Numbered from the stretch's first letter, positions 34,495-46,134 are shown. The stretch is 64,000 nt of DNA from Scilla litardierei (GCA_030789695.1 CM061142.1:156398714-156462713); one strand, 5' to 3'. Notes: generated from the letters alone by a model not told the origin. Numbers and translations are program-made.

Positions 34495-34680
34495 GACTCT
34501 CTTATCGGTTTTTACCCCTATTATGCCCCGGTGTTTTTGCGTCTAGCCTGACATGACCATTTGTGATCGGAGAGCACATTTGTGATCATTTGTGATCGCG
34601 TCTAGCCCCGGTTTTTACCCCTATCGGTTTTTACTCTCTTATCGGACGAGCACATTTGTGATCATGAGTGTGCTCATCCA
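34495..34680. repeat. Scrambled short repeats in element C
   Basis: Fragments such as ATCGGTTTTTACCCCTAT, GCGTCTAGCC, GCCCCGG and CACATTTGTGATCAT recur in changed order within 190 bp, and GCGTCTAGCCTGACATG returns at about 34717. Confidence 0.75.
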
Positions 34681-35493
34681 AATCACAATGTCTAGTCTAG
34701 TCGGACCCTTGTTTTCGCGTCTAGCCTGACATGCCCCGGTGCTTGGTGTATTCACGACCCGTCGGTTTGGGTCAGGTCTTAGACTACATCTAGCCAGACT
34801 ACATCATTGACTTAACTTACGCCGACGCTCGGTGTATTCACGACACGACGGTTTGGGTCAAGTTAAGATTTCATCTTATGTATTTAAGGAGTTGGTTTCT
34901 ACAAGGTTGCCATGTCACAGCTTGAGTGTAGCTCAACAACTGGAACACTGGTCCTATAGTTCCCAACCCCTAAAACAAGGAGGGCTACAGCTAATCTTAA
35001 AGAAGATTATTAACGCATTTGACTTAGATATAGTCCAGGGTGTCATACAATCATGATTCGCATCATTGCGGTCCCGCGGAACACAGCCAGGGAATTGACT
35101 AAGCCAGGATCACTATCTCTTATAGGGTGATCCAACAAACTTAGCCAAGCACATTGACTGGATCATGGTCCATTGAATGAAGCTTGTCATTTTTATATGC
35201 GTGCCATAGACTAAAAGGCTTTTATTAACAACTAATTAATCCTATCAACTAGTTGAATCCTTAAATTCAAAATTTTAGGATTTGTTTAATAACTTTTATT
35301 AAATCCTTATCAACTATAAGGTTCACGTGCTATCCTAATCGTTATTAGGATTTTAATAAATTTATTAACAATGCAAAAGCGAAGTCCTTTAATGAGAATT
35401 AATTTCATAACAATTAGAATTAAAATTTCATTAAAAGGACTACCCTAATCAGAACTTAGGTCTTAAAGTGTTGTTAATGTTTTATTAAAACAT

Positions 35494-35498
35494 AGCAT
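35494..35498. repeat. Target-site duplication of S2, left (AGCAT)
   Basis: AGCAT precedes the left LTR; repeated at 44262-44266. Confidence 0.93.
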
Positions 35499-36860
35499 TG
35501 TAATTTTAGCCTGTATGGATCAATACACTAGAAGGGGGGAATAGTGTATATAATAAAAATGTTGCAAATAAAACGTTACTGATATTTGCAAAGATGGCAC
35601 AGAAATAAAATGACAAGTACTGAAAATAAATCAATCGCAAACACAGAGATTTATCCTGGTTCGGATCCTCTTGTGATCCTACTCTAGTCTTCTACTTCCA
35701 GTAGAGATTTTCAATCCACTATAATCACTTGCCCCGCAAGCACAAACTTACAAAAATGTCGACACTCCCCGTGTCCCAAACTTTGTACAATCTCTAAATA
35801 GAGATTCAAACCTGTTAAATAGTGAAATAGAAAAACACCTATTGCCTTGGTATAAATTTCAGAGAATGAATTCAAGGATGGTGTTTAGAAGATGAACTTC
35901 AAGATGTAAAAGATATGTAATGAAGAGCAACACTTGAAGTTCTCTGGTTCATAAAAGAAGAGAGATCACTCGATTTCTTCTTGCAATTATGAACACAGAC
36001 AACTTTCCAAAATGATGTTGAAAATCCAAGTTCTTCCATTCTTAAACGAAGAAAGAAATCTAATGATTTCTTCTTACAAATAAGAAAAGAACAACTACTG
36101 GCCTAAAGCTTTAGAAAATGAAAGACTTGATTTCAACAAATAAGAGAGTAAAGAAGAGGAAAGTGAGTGAAGAGAAAGAGAGGGTCTACCCCTCTATTTA
36201 TAGTTCTTAGGGACGGTTGGGGACTGTAGTTAACATTGGAAAATGGTCAAGAACCGTCCCTGAAATTTTGGGATCAAAACGGCTAGTTTTGAAATTGGTC
36301 GACCAAAAGGACAAATTCGTCGACCAAAATTTAGAGAGAGAATTTTGACCGTTGGAAGACAGTTCTAGAATCTACACGGTTATGTGAGTTTGCATATGTA
36401 ATCCCATAGTCAAATTCGAAGGTTTAAAATTGATCGACCAAAATGGGGTTATTGGTTGCCAATTTTCAAAGTTGCGAATTTTCGAAATTGGGAAGTGTAA
36501 ATCTCTGAGTAATGGAACCTAGATGACTAAGACATATTATCACAAGGATTTGTGACTCTAATAAAGTAAATTTTACATTGATTACATAAAGCCGTAGATA
36601 GGACTGCATCTGCAACTGAATCTGAGAAATGTCTTTGCAGGAGATCCTTATCAAGTGATGATATATCCAAGTCGTGGATTAGGTGTCTTTGTCTTTCCAG
36701 CTTCATGAATGATATATCTGATTGAGTATGCATGAAGATATCTGATTGTGTGGAACTCAGCATTGATTTGGATCTGCATACATAGAGTTAGTAGCACTGA
36801 ATGTGTTTGTCATATCAAAACCATATGGGAATAGAAATATGGAATTGTGAAATTCCAACA
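35499..36860 (-). repeat. S2 3' LTR
   Basis: 1362 bp, plus-strand ends TGTAATTTTAGCC and ATTCCAACA. In element direction, palindromes around GGTCGACC (36294-36307, 36316-36328, 36428-36441) lie upstream of a TATA-like box at 36191-36206 (complement CTATAAATAG). Confidence 0.92.
36191..36206 (-). promoter_or_regulatory. TATA-like box of S2 3' LTR
   Basis: Plus strand CCTCTATTTATAGTTC; minus-strand sense CTATAAATAGAGG. Confidence 0.6.
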
Positions 36861-36880
36861 TTCTCCTCCTTTTGATGATG
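36861..36880 (-). promoter_or_regulatory. S2 polypurine tract
   Basis: Plus strand TTCTCCTCCTTTTGATGATG; the complement AAAAGGAGGAGAA adjoins the LTR. Confidence 0.85.
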
Positions 36881-37994
36881 ACAAACATGAAAAATATATA
36901 TCGTTAAAATTGAACATATCAGATATACTCCCCCTGAATATGTGGATACTCCCCTTGAGTAGATAAAATATATTCTCCCCCTTTGGAATCCTCAAAAAAG
37001 AGGCAAATACGAGGTAGGTAAAAAATAAGCGAGAAAATATGAGGGAAATATAAATGGTGATAAAAGATGGAGTATATTGCCTTAAAAAAATGAACAAAAA
37101 TTTGGTCATTAGTGGAAATTGAGTAGTAGGCCAAATAAAGTAAATAGGCTGAAATATGGTGAGCAGGCCATAAAAAGAATGAATGGACAGGCCATGAAAA
37201 TACATGCGAATGTAGGGCCATTAAAAAATATGGGTGAGGACCTGTTATGAAAAATATGTGATACTACCTGTTATATTAAAAAATAATAATGAAATAGAAC
37301 TTGTAGAGAAAAAGTTTTGAGGGATGAGAACCAAAACTTCATAACAGCAAAATTTCAAAACTGCTAAGTGATTATAACGTAGTGAAGCAGACAATCATAA
37401 TAGTGGTCTGAATAGGCTGTTGCAATGTGAGGAATGCTGTTAAAAATGAACAGGGAAGTCTTGCCTTCATAATATTATCCAAAACATAGGACAAAGCAGA
37501 GAGCACATATATAAGAATAAATATGAGTAGAGAGCCAATCATATTTATTGGGTGGAGGCCGGCGATTTAGGGTAGGGCGGTGGAGATTTGGGAAAGGAGG
37601 AGGCCGACGGGATTTGGGGGGAAAAGAGGCTTCGGTAAAAGAAAAGAAGCCTGGAGAAGATATTTTTTGTGAATGATGATCTTTAGGCAAGAATTAAATA
37701 GGGAAAAATAATCAGTTAAGGGAAGTTTTGGGAACTGAAAGTTGTCAATCGGCAGAGCCGTTGGAAAACGAATCCCACGCAAATTTGAAAACAAAAGGAT
37801 GGGTTCAGTTTTGGAACGAAAAATGGAGGGAACGGGTAACGAGAATAAGCGGGAAGACGAAGTAGTTACCGAAATAATAAAAAAAATCGACAATTGGCGA
37901 CCGATATTAGTGAATTGGTCGACCAATTTTAAAAAATAGGCAAAAAATGTAAAAAAAATTTGAAAAAATTCTAAAAATAAAAAATAAAAAACTG
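36881..37994 (-). other. S2 post-pol region with palindrome, TATA-like box and a small frame
   Basis: The LTR palindrome recurs at 37913-37928 (AATTGGTCGACCAATT). In element direction it is followed by a TATA-like CCCTATTTAATTC near 37702-37689 and a short frame (37690-37475, starting MPKDHHSQ, basic and proline-rich, unrecognised). SIRE elements can carry a third frame here, but I see no family match and do not call it a gene. The rest is AT-rich. Confidence 0.5.
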
Positions 37995-38545
37995 TCATAA
38001 GTCCGATTCACTAATAATCCCTAAATTCCTACGAAGCTTAATAAAAGTTTCTTCTTTCAAAGGTTTAGTCAAAATATCAGCAGTCTGATGTTCAGTAGCT
38101 ATAAATTTAAGAACAATATCTCCTTTTTGAACATGATCATCTAAAAAATTATGACGTACATCAATATGTTTTGTACGGGAATGATGCACATGATTTTTAA
38201 AAAGGTTAATAGCACTAGTATTATCACACATAATAGAGCAAGTAGAGCAATCAATACCATAGTCAGAAATAGTTTGTTTCATCCATAAGATTTGAGCACA
38301 TGCTAAACCGGCGGTAATATATTCTGCCTCGGTTGTAGATAATGAAACAGAGTTTTGCTTTTTGCTAAACCAAGATACTAAAGCATGACCTAAAAAGTGG
38401 CAAGTACCACTGGTACTTTTACGATCTGATTTGCAACCAGCAAAGCTTGCATCACTATATGATAATAAATCAAATGTGCTTGACTTGGGATAAAATAAAC
38501 CAAAATCAGAAGTGTGCTTAACATATCTAATAATCCTTTTACGGC
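37995..38545 (-). pseudogene. pol: S2 RNase H, in shifted frame
   Basis: Continuation of pol after a frameshift near 38545-38540. The frame 38540-37995 reads the Copia RNase H region, including DNTSAINLFKNHVHHSRTKH and the C-terminal TADILTKPL, ending at the stop at 37995. The upstream frame instead runs into unrelated sequence to 38390. RNase H is needed to remove template RNA during cDNA synthesis. Confidence 0.85.
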
Positions 38546-41023
38546 AGTTAGATGTGAAACTTTAGGATCTGCCTGAAAACGTGCACATAAACATACTGAA
38601 AACATAATGTCTGGTCTACTAGCAGTTAGATAAAGTAGAGAGCCAATCATACCTCTGTAAAGACGTTGATCAACACTCTTACCATTTAAATCTTTGTCGA
38701 GAGAAGTTGATGTACTCATTGGAGTACGTTTTTCTGTAGAACTTTCTAAACCAAAATGTTTGATGAGTTCCTTAGAATACTTGCTTTGGTGAATGAAGAT
38801 TCCTTCCTTCAATTGTTTGATTTGAAGACCGAGGAAGTAATTGAGTTCACCCATGTGACTTATCTCAAATTCTTTCTTCATAATCTTAGAGAAATCTTGA
38901 CAAAGAGATTCATTAGTAGAACCAAAAATAATATCAACATATATTTGAATAATGATTATGTCAGATTTAATGTTCTTAATAAATAACGTGGAATCTATTT
39001 TACCAATAGAATAACCAGAATTTAAAAGATAGCTTTTAAGTCTTTCATACCAAGCACGAGGTGCTTGTTTGAGACCATATAAAGCTTTCTTTAATTTGAA
39101 AACATGATTTTCTAAATTTTCATGAATAAAACCAGGCGGTTGTTCAACATAAACTTCCTCCTTAAGAAATCCATTTAAAAAAGCACTTTTGACATCCATT
39201 TGAAATAATTTAAAATCTTTAAAATATGCAAATGATAACAACATGCGAATAGACTCAAGACGTGCAACTGGTGCATATGTTTCATCATAATCAATACCTT
39301 CGTCTTGATTATAACCTTGTGCAACCAATCGTGCCTTGTTTCTAATTACCTGACCAGATTCATCCAATTTATTTTTGAATACCCACTTGGTACAAATAAT
39401 TGAATGATCTGTTGGTCTGGGAACTAATTCCCAAACATCATTTCGTTGAAATTGATTGAGTTCTTCCTGCATAGCAATAATCCATGAACTGTCTTCACAT
39501 GCATCCTTGATGTTCTTTGGTTCAATGGTTGAAAGGAAAGCACAATGCGCCATTTGTTCAATTTGACGACGAGTTCTAACTCCATCTGTAATATCTCCAA
39601 TGATTAACTCTGATGGATGGTTTGAAACTTGTGCAAATGCCTTAGGAAGGTCTGTATGATCTGAAATAGACTCAACAGAAGGTTTAGTAGCATCAATTTC
39701 ATCAAGTTTAATATTATCTAAAGAATTAGATAAAGGTAATATATTCTCTTCATCATCTATGATGGGAGAATTAGATGAGGGGTTCTCATCAAATGTTACA
39801 TGTAGTGATTCTTCAACTGTTGAAGTTCTTTTGTTATATACTCTGTAGGCTTTGCCACATGTTGAGTATCCAACAAAAATACCTTCATCAGATTTCGAAT
39901 CAAATTTATCAAGTGCATCTTTAGTATTAAGAATGAAACATTTACATCCAAATATTTTAAAATATGATACACGTGGAATGCGATTAAAGAATAATTCAAA
40001 ACAGGTTTTATTAAGCAATGGCCTTATAAGAACTTTATTCATAATGTAACAAGCAGTTACGACAGCTTCAGACCAAAAATTATTCGGTAATTTACTATCA
40101 CAAAGCATTGTTCTTGCACATTCTTGTAAAGTTCTATTTTTCCTTTCTACTACTCCATTCTGAGGAGGAGCACGAGAAAAAGAAAAATTATGAGTAATGC
40201 CATTTTCATTACAAAAATTGGTAAAAGATTCATTTTCAAATTCTCCTCCATGATCACTACGAATAGTGACAATGTTAGAGGATTTGATCTTTTGTATCTT
40301 TTTACAAAATATTGAAAATTCTTCAAACGCATCATTCTTGTTTTGTAAGAATATAACCCAAGTATATCTTGAATAATCATCAACAATGACAAATGCATAT
40401 CTACTTCTATTCAAAGAAGCTACTCTTGAAGGACCAAACAAATCTAAGTGTAAGAGTTCTAATGGTCTATTTGTTGAGATAGCATCCTTTGATTTAAAAG
40501 AAGATTTGTGCATTTTTCCTTGTTGACAAGCATCACAAAAATGTTTGTGTTTGAAAGAAATATTTGGTATTCCATTTACTAACTTGTGTTTCGAAATATG
40601 TGCTAGGTTTTTGAAATTAGTGTGTCCAAAACGTTTATGCCATAAAAGTGTATCATCTAATGTAATCATTAAACAATGATTATTAGTGGTAACAGACATG
40701 CATAAGATATAAATGTTATTCTTATGCTTACCATGGAATAAAATAGATGACATATCAGAATTATAAATGGTGCTATCATTTTGTTCAAAAACAATTTTGT
40801 AATTTTTATCGCATAACTGACTAATGGAAAGTAAATTATGTTTCAAACCGTCAACCAGGAGAACATTCTCAATGATAGGCTGATTTGTATTCCCAACTGG
40901 TCCAGTGCCTATGATTTTGCCTTTGTTGTTGTCACCAAAGGTAACTGTGCATCCATCTTTATATTTAACGGTTGAAAGCAAGTTGACATTTCCCGTCATA
41001 TGTTTTGAACATCCACTATCCAA
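38540..41023 (-). pseudogene. pol: S2 pol: protease, integrase, reverse transcriptase
   Basis: Long frame with, in order, aspartic protease ([10 protein letters not shown] at the start), GAG-pre-integrase ([29 protein letters not shown]), integrase core ([44 protein letters not shown]) and RT ([44 protein letters not shown]). The RT active site should read YVDD but here reads YVDI: the codon for the second Asp is missing next to 38933-38935, which should kill RT. A frameshift near 38540 separates RNase H. Integrase acidic residues look complete. The frame given starts at MDSGC; the real polyprotein begins further upstream. Confidence 0.9.
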
Positions 41024-41099
41024 AATCCATCTTACCTTTTTAGATACCTGAAAGATAAAACATTAAGCATTGGTACCCTTTGTTTGAGGGTCCTTGGGA
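41024..41099 (-). other. S2 gag-pol junction
   Basis: After the gag TAA at 41102-41100, the complement continues with a pyrimidine-rich TTTTATCTTTCAG (about 41060-41048) before the protease. It may be a readthrough or shift zone, or a splice acceptor; undecided. Confidence 0.4.
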
Positions 41100-42861
41100 T
41101 TAGATTTTTGGAAGCCAAACCCAAGTGGAATTTGGCTTTTTAATGTAATCACTCGAATAAACAATGGAATGTAAATAATGAGAAATATAATAATTTCTAT
41201 CTTCTAAGCATGAATTCTTAGGAACCCATATACTATTTGTAGTAGGTTTCCTAGGAAATGGTTTTGAAATGTTAGTAACATTTCTTTGTGAAGAAGAAGA
41301 AGGAATATTTACTTTCTTCGTGTAAATGAATGCGTGATTCTTCTTTTGTGGTTTAACAAAAATTGTTTTGCCACCAGAGGAAGAAGTATTATAAGACTTG
41401 GGTGTATCCTTATGAGAAAATCCCAGTCCTTGTCTATTATTTGCTGGATATTGAATTTTTAGCAAATCATCGAGATTTGTCTTTCCTTTGTTAAATTTAT
41501 TAATATTGGAAGACATCTCGTCGTATTTCATCTTTAGTGATGAAATATTTTTATCCATTTCGGATATTTGTGTATGAAGTTCTAGATTCTTAGTTTTGAG
41601 AATATCATTCTCTTTACTAAGATCTAAATTTTGAGAAGATGTATTCTCAATATGTATGGAATTTGGTGTAGTGTTCTTAGAAGAAGATAATTCTTGATAT
41701 TTAATAAGGAGATCGTCATTATTCTGTTTCAAAGATTTATGTTGACTATTTAAATTTTTGAAACGAGAATATAGATCTTTCAATGCATCTAATAATTCTT
41801 CATTACTAAAAGCACTTACCTCATCTTCATTATCTTGTGCCATAAAGCACATATTAGCACTTTCATCATGGTCATCTTCATCATCTGAAGATTCATCCCA
41901 AGTTGCTGCTAATGCTTTCTTCATCTTGTCAACCTTCCTTTCTCTTCTGGATTGATCATTGTTGTTGGAAGTTTTAAACTTTGCTTTCAGAAGTGGACAA
42001 TCTTTCTTCATATGTCCTGTCCTATTACAATTGAAACAAAGAGAAGAATCAGTATTTTTAGATTTATTATTATACTTACCTTTTTGAAAGAAATTTCTGA
42101 AGTTCTTGGCAAAGAATACCATGTCATCATCTGAATCTTCATTATCTGATGTTGTGTTGAAGGCGAGTACTTTCTTCTTTTGATCTGATTCCTCTTTTGC
42201 ATCTTGTAATGTGACTTCATGTGCCATTAAGTTACCAATTAGATCTTCCATGGATAACGTGGAAAGATCATTGGCTTCCTCAATAGCAGTGATCTTTGGA
42301 CGCCATTCTTGGGAGAGTACCTTAAGAATCTTGCGTACCTGATCAAGAGAAGAGTAAACTTTTCCAAGAGAATTAAGAGAATTAATAATGTTAGTGAACC
42401 TGGTGTTCATTTCTCTAATCGTCTCTGTGTCTTGCATCTTGAACAACTCATATTTATGAACCAAAGAGGCAATCTTGGTTTCTTTCACTTTATTGGTTCC
42501 TTCATGAGTTACCTCGAGTATGTGCCAAATCTCCTTTGCACTTTTGGCCTGAGATACGATTTAACTCATGTTTATCCATGGCACAGAATAAAGCATTCAT
42601 GGCCTTTGAGTTGTTGGTCTTTGCAGATTTGTCGTTGGCGGTCAAATCAGCAATATGTGTTGTTGGCTTTGTGTATCATGTCTCTACGATGTCCCAAATC
42701 TCATAATGCATACTTTGGAGATGAATCTCCATTCGTATTTTCCAATATGAGTAATTAGAACCATCAAATAGAGGAGGACGAACTTGAGAGTGCCCTTCAG
42801 GATGCTGATTGTAATTGTGTGGAACGGCGTTCATGTTTGATGCTGAGGAACTTGCTGCCAT
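41100..42861 (-). pseudogene. gag: S2 gag, frameshifted in its N-terminal part
   Basis: The N-terminus starts at 42861 (MAASSSASNMNAV; PPLFDGSNYSYWKIRMEIHL) and its frame ends at 42676. Gag similarity continues through a second frame and then, from about 42550, in the frame open to 41100, so at least two shifts lie between 42676 and 42488. The rest holds the UBN2 capsid (KYELFKMQDTETIREM; YSSLDQVRKILKVLSQEW), a zinc knuckle CFNCNRTGHMKKDC and a coiled-coil-like stretch, ending WVWLPKI. Not translatable as one protein. Confidence 0.88.
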
Positions 42862-42870
42862 CTTAGCCTT

Positions 42871-42882
42871 GCTCTGATACCA
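42871..42882 (-). promoter_or_regulatory. S2 primer-binding site (initiator Met)
   Basis: Plus strand GCTCTGATACCA, complement TGGTATCAGAGC, two bases from the 5' LTR. Confidence 0.9.
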
Positions 42883-42884
42883 AA

Positions 42885-44261
42885 TGTAATTTTAGCCTGT
42901 ATGGATCAATACACTAGAGGGGGGGGGGGGGGGGGGGTGAATGTGTATATAATAAAAATTTTGCAAATAAAATGTTACTGATATTTGCAAAGATGACACA
43001 GAAATAAAATGACAAGTACTGAAAATAAATCAATCGCAATCACAGAGATTTATCCTGGTTCGGATCCTCTTGTGATCCTACTCCAGTCCTCTACTCCCAG
43101 TAGAGATTTTCAATCCACTATAATCACTTGCCTCACAAGAACAAACTTACAAAAATGGCGACACTCTCCGTGTCCCAAACTTTGTACAATCTCTAAATAG
43201 AGATTCAAACCTGTTAAATAATGAAATAGAAAAACACCTATAGCCTTGGTATAAATTTCAGAGAATGAATTCACGGATGGTGTTTAGAAGATGAACTTCA
43301 AGATGTAAAAGATATGTAATGAAGAGCAACACTTGAAGTTCGCTGGTTCATAAAAGAAGAGAGAGATCAATCGATTTCTTCTTGCAATTATGAACACAAA
43401 CAACTTTCCAAAATGATGTTGAAAATCCAAGTTCTTCCGTTCTTAAACGAAGAAAGAAATCTAATGATTTCTTCTTACAAATAAGAAAAGAACAACTAAT
43501 GGCCTAAAGCTTTAGAAAATGAAAGACTTGATTTCAACAAATAAGAGAGTAAAGAAGAGGAAAGTGAGTGAAGAGAAAGAGAGGGTCTACCCCTCTATTT
43601 ATAGTGTTTAGGGACGGTTGGGGACTGTAGTTAACGTTGGAAAACGGGCAAGAACCGTCCCTGAAATTTTGGGATCAAAACGGCTAGTTTTGAAATTGGT
43701 CGACCAAAAGGACAAATTAGTCGAGCAAAATTTAGAGAGAGAATTTTGACCATTGGAAGACAGTTCTAGAATCTACACGGTTATGGGAGTTTGCATATGT
43801 AATCCCATAGTCAAATTCGAAGGTTTAAAATTGGTCGACCAAAATGGGGTTATTGGTTGCCAATTTTCAAAGTTACGAATTTTCGAAATTGGAAAGTGTA
43901 GATCTCTGAGTAATGGAACCTAGATGACTAAGACATATTATCACAAGGCTTTATGACTCTAATAAAGTAAATTTTACATTGATTACATAAAGCCGTAGAT
44001 AGGACTGCATCTGCAACTGAATCTGAGAAACGTCTTTGCAGGAGATCCTTATCAAGTGATGATATATCCAAGTCGTGGATTAGGTGTCTTTGTCTTTCCA
44101 GCTTCATGAATGATATATCTGATTGAGTATGCATGAAGATATCTGATTGTGTGGAACTCGGCATTGATTTGTATCTGCATACATAGAGTTAGTAGCACTG
44201 AATGTGTTTGTCATATCAAAACCATATGGGAATAGAAATATGGAATTATGACATTCCAACA
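42885..44261 (-). repeat. S2 5' LTR
   Basis: 1377-bp copy of 35499-36860, with a 19-G run at 42919-42937 where the other LTR has 6 G. Palindromes TTGGTCGACCAA occur near 43696 and 43831; TATA-like CTATTTATAG at about 43595-43604. Confidence 0.92.
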
Positions 44262-44266
44262 AGCAT
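44262..44266. repeat. Target-site duplication of S2, right (AGCAT)
   Basis: Second copy, directly after LTR end at 44261. Confidence 0.93.
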
Positions 44267-44925
44267 GTCATTAGAATTTATCTCATAAATTTTAATGGTT
44301 TCTTAATGGCTAACCTAAGAGGTATGTCTTGTGTTATCAAATAAGGGACAAGATGACATAGCCATTAACATAAAGGTACACTAATTTTATCGCATAAAAG
44401 AGTGTACAACTATTTAACAATTAAATAGAACAACGTTTATCAAATAAACAATTTTAGCATGCATACTTAAATTTAACATTTAAATTTAAAACTATGATTT
44501 TTAAAACATTTTATTTTATCTCATAAAAAGTTTGTTTTAAAAAATCACAAAATTTGCATGTTACTTAAAATATTTATCGCATAAAAATTTTAAACTTTTA
44601 AAATCAGTTTTAAAATTATCACATAAATTTAAAACATCATTTTAAAAATTTCATGCTTAAAAATTTATCATATAAGATTTTTAAACATCTAAAAAACATT
44701 TTAAACTTATCGCATAAAATTTTAAAGTTTTAAAATCAGTTTTAAAATTATCACATAAATTTAAAACATCATTTAAAAAAATTTCATGTTTAAAATTTTA
44801 TCTTATAAAATATTAAACATCTACAATCTTTTTAAACTTATCGCATGCATTTAAAGAAACATTTTAAAAGGCATTTAAAAGCGTTCAATTAATTAATCGC
44901 AGTCCTAGATCAGCATACAGAGATG
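44267..44925 (-). other. Element C leader next to its 5' LTR, no gene
   Basis: AT-rich leader dominated by TTTAAAA and ATCGCATAAA motifs. Two imperfect copies of a segment of about 125 bp (44577-44690 and 44705-44815) share TTTTAAAATCAGTTTT and ATCACATAAATTTAAAACAT. No gag is visible, although it would normally start near here. Confidence 0.6.
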
Positions 44926-44937
44926 GCTCTGATACCA
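44926..44937 (-). promoter_or_regulatory. Element C primer-binding site (initiator Met)
   Basis: Plus strand GCTCTGATACCA, complement TGGTATCAGAGC, one base from the 5' LTR start at 44939. Confidence 0.88.
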
Positions 44938-44938
44938 C

Positions 44939-45470
44939 TGAAGGGTTTTCTGGGATCCTTAGGGCACAAAAACTCTATTCCCGTTCTAAGTCGGACGGAA
45001 CATAGACTTAAAAATGCAGCGGAAAAAATATGTTAATCTAATTAACATGCAGCCCTAAGGAACCAGACCCTCTTAGCGAGGATCTCTGCCAACTTGGGAT
45101 GGATCTGACCACCCCAAGAGGGATCTAAAATAATGCGAATAATTAAAACGAAAAGCTTATAAAAACATACCCGGAATCTTAACCCTGGGGCGGGCAAGAT
45201 ATTCCGCACCGTCTTCCGAGCCGCTCCCCGTCCCACGCCGAGCCGCTCCTTGAACCGCTTCCCGAACCGCTCCGCATCTCGAGGCGAGCAATCCTCGTGT
45301 CGCCGAGCCAACCACGTGCCGAAGAAAGTTTCACGCGAGTGAAAGCCTTTGCCAAGATTTCGGATCCGAATCCGAACTCCTTCGCGGCTTTGCTAGAGCC
45401 CTCAGGAGTAAGGCAGAAATTATAGGGAGATAGAGAATATTAATTTAAGCCTAGATCCGAGCGTGCTCCA
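44939..45470 (-). repeat. Element C 5' LTR, first part
   Basis: Matches 22927-23455. Interrupted at 45470 by Athila1. Confidence 0.88.
45466..45470. repeat. Target-site duplication of Athila1, left (CTCCA)
   Basis: CTCCA before LTR start TGGTCGCTCC; repeated at 58373-58377. Confidence 0.93.
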
Positions 45471-45831
45471 TGGTCGCTCCGGGACGTAACCCAAAAGAAC
45501 AGTTGTAGTTTTACCGCAAGTGCACGGTGTAGCAGCGAGCGGGTTATCGAACACAGGGAGGACGAATGACCGTGCTTGTTCCGATCAACCTGGCTATTTA
45601 AGAAGAGAGAAATTTGCCTTTGGCGATCCTGTCACAATCGTCAGACAATAGTACGGAAATATCAAATCAAATAAAGAACGTCTAGGGAATGGGGAATTCC
45701 CGCTACTCACCGTATTCCGTAAAAGTGGTTCATTGGTATCAAAGTTGCTAGAATAAGATTTTGGATGAACTAGTTGCAACTGAATGTAGAACCAAGCTCA
45801 CGCTCTCGCGCTGTTGCCGGTCTATAGCTAT

Positions 45832-46134
45832 CCTAGGCTCGGGTCCAATCTCTTGCAAACCCTAGCCTAGGGAAGCTAGCATTAGGATCAACATCATCGT
45901 TCAATCGCGCACCGAGCCCAATCTCTTGCAAACTCGGTCCACGACCTAGTTTGGGATAGTTCCTACCCGTCCAATCTCTTGCAAACGGGTATTGGCGCGG
46001 AATTGGAACCGGAAACCCTAGTATCGGTCCAATCTCTTGCAAACCGATACTACGGAAATTCGATTCCAACCCAATTCGGATTTCTAGGGTTTCCTATCGA
46101 ATTGGGATCCAATCTCTTGCAAATCCCAATCGAT
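45832..46134 (-). repeat. Five hairpins with one constant loop, Athila1 3' LTR
   Basis: Each hairpin has the same 14-nt loop CCAATCTCTTGCAA (plus strand). Stems differ: CCTAGGC..GGGT (45832), ACCGAG (45911), TACCCGT (45964), GTATCGGT (46021) and ATTGGGAT (46101), each matched by its own complement after the loop. The last three stems are perfect over 7-8 bp. They lie in the transcribed part of the LTR; in the RNA the loop reads UUGCAAGAGAUUGG. Confidence 0.92.

Larger units (their letters stand above)
33481..35498 (-). other. Element C upstream internal region, no readable gene
   Basis: Expected to hold gag and protease; none recognisable. It carries four copies of a small hairpin around TTGAGTGTAGCTCAA (33832, 33973, 34425, 34922) and a scrambled short-repeat patch at 34495-34680. 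The region is interrupted at 35498 by S2 and resumes at 44267. Confidence 0.55.
35499..44261 (-). mobile_element. S2: SIRE/Maximus-type Copia element, minus strand
   Basis: 8763 bp with both LTRs (35499-36860 and 42885-44261), TSD AGCAT at 35494-35498 and 44262-44266, primer site, gag (frameshifted near its start) and a long pol. The protease-integrase-RT-RNase H order and integrase motifs ([32 protein letters not shown]) place it in SIRE/Maximus. A 1.1-kb tail lies between pol and the 3' LTR, as in SIRE elements with an extra region after pol. Confidence 0.93.

Noticed and set aside
45833..46069. Minus-strand open frame with repeated QEIG and FARDWT peptides
   Set aside because: It is the translation of the constant-loop hairpin array inside an LTR; the repeated peptides come from the loop in different frames.
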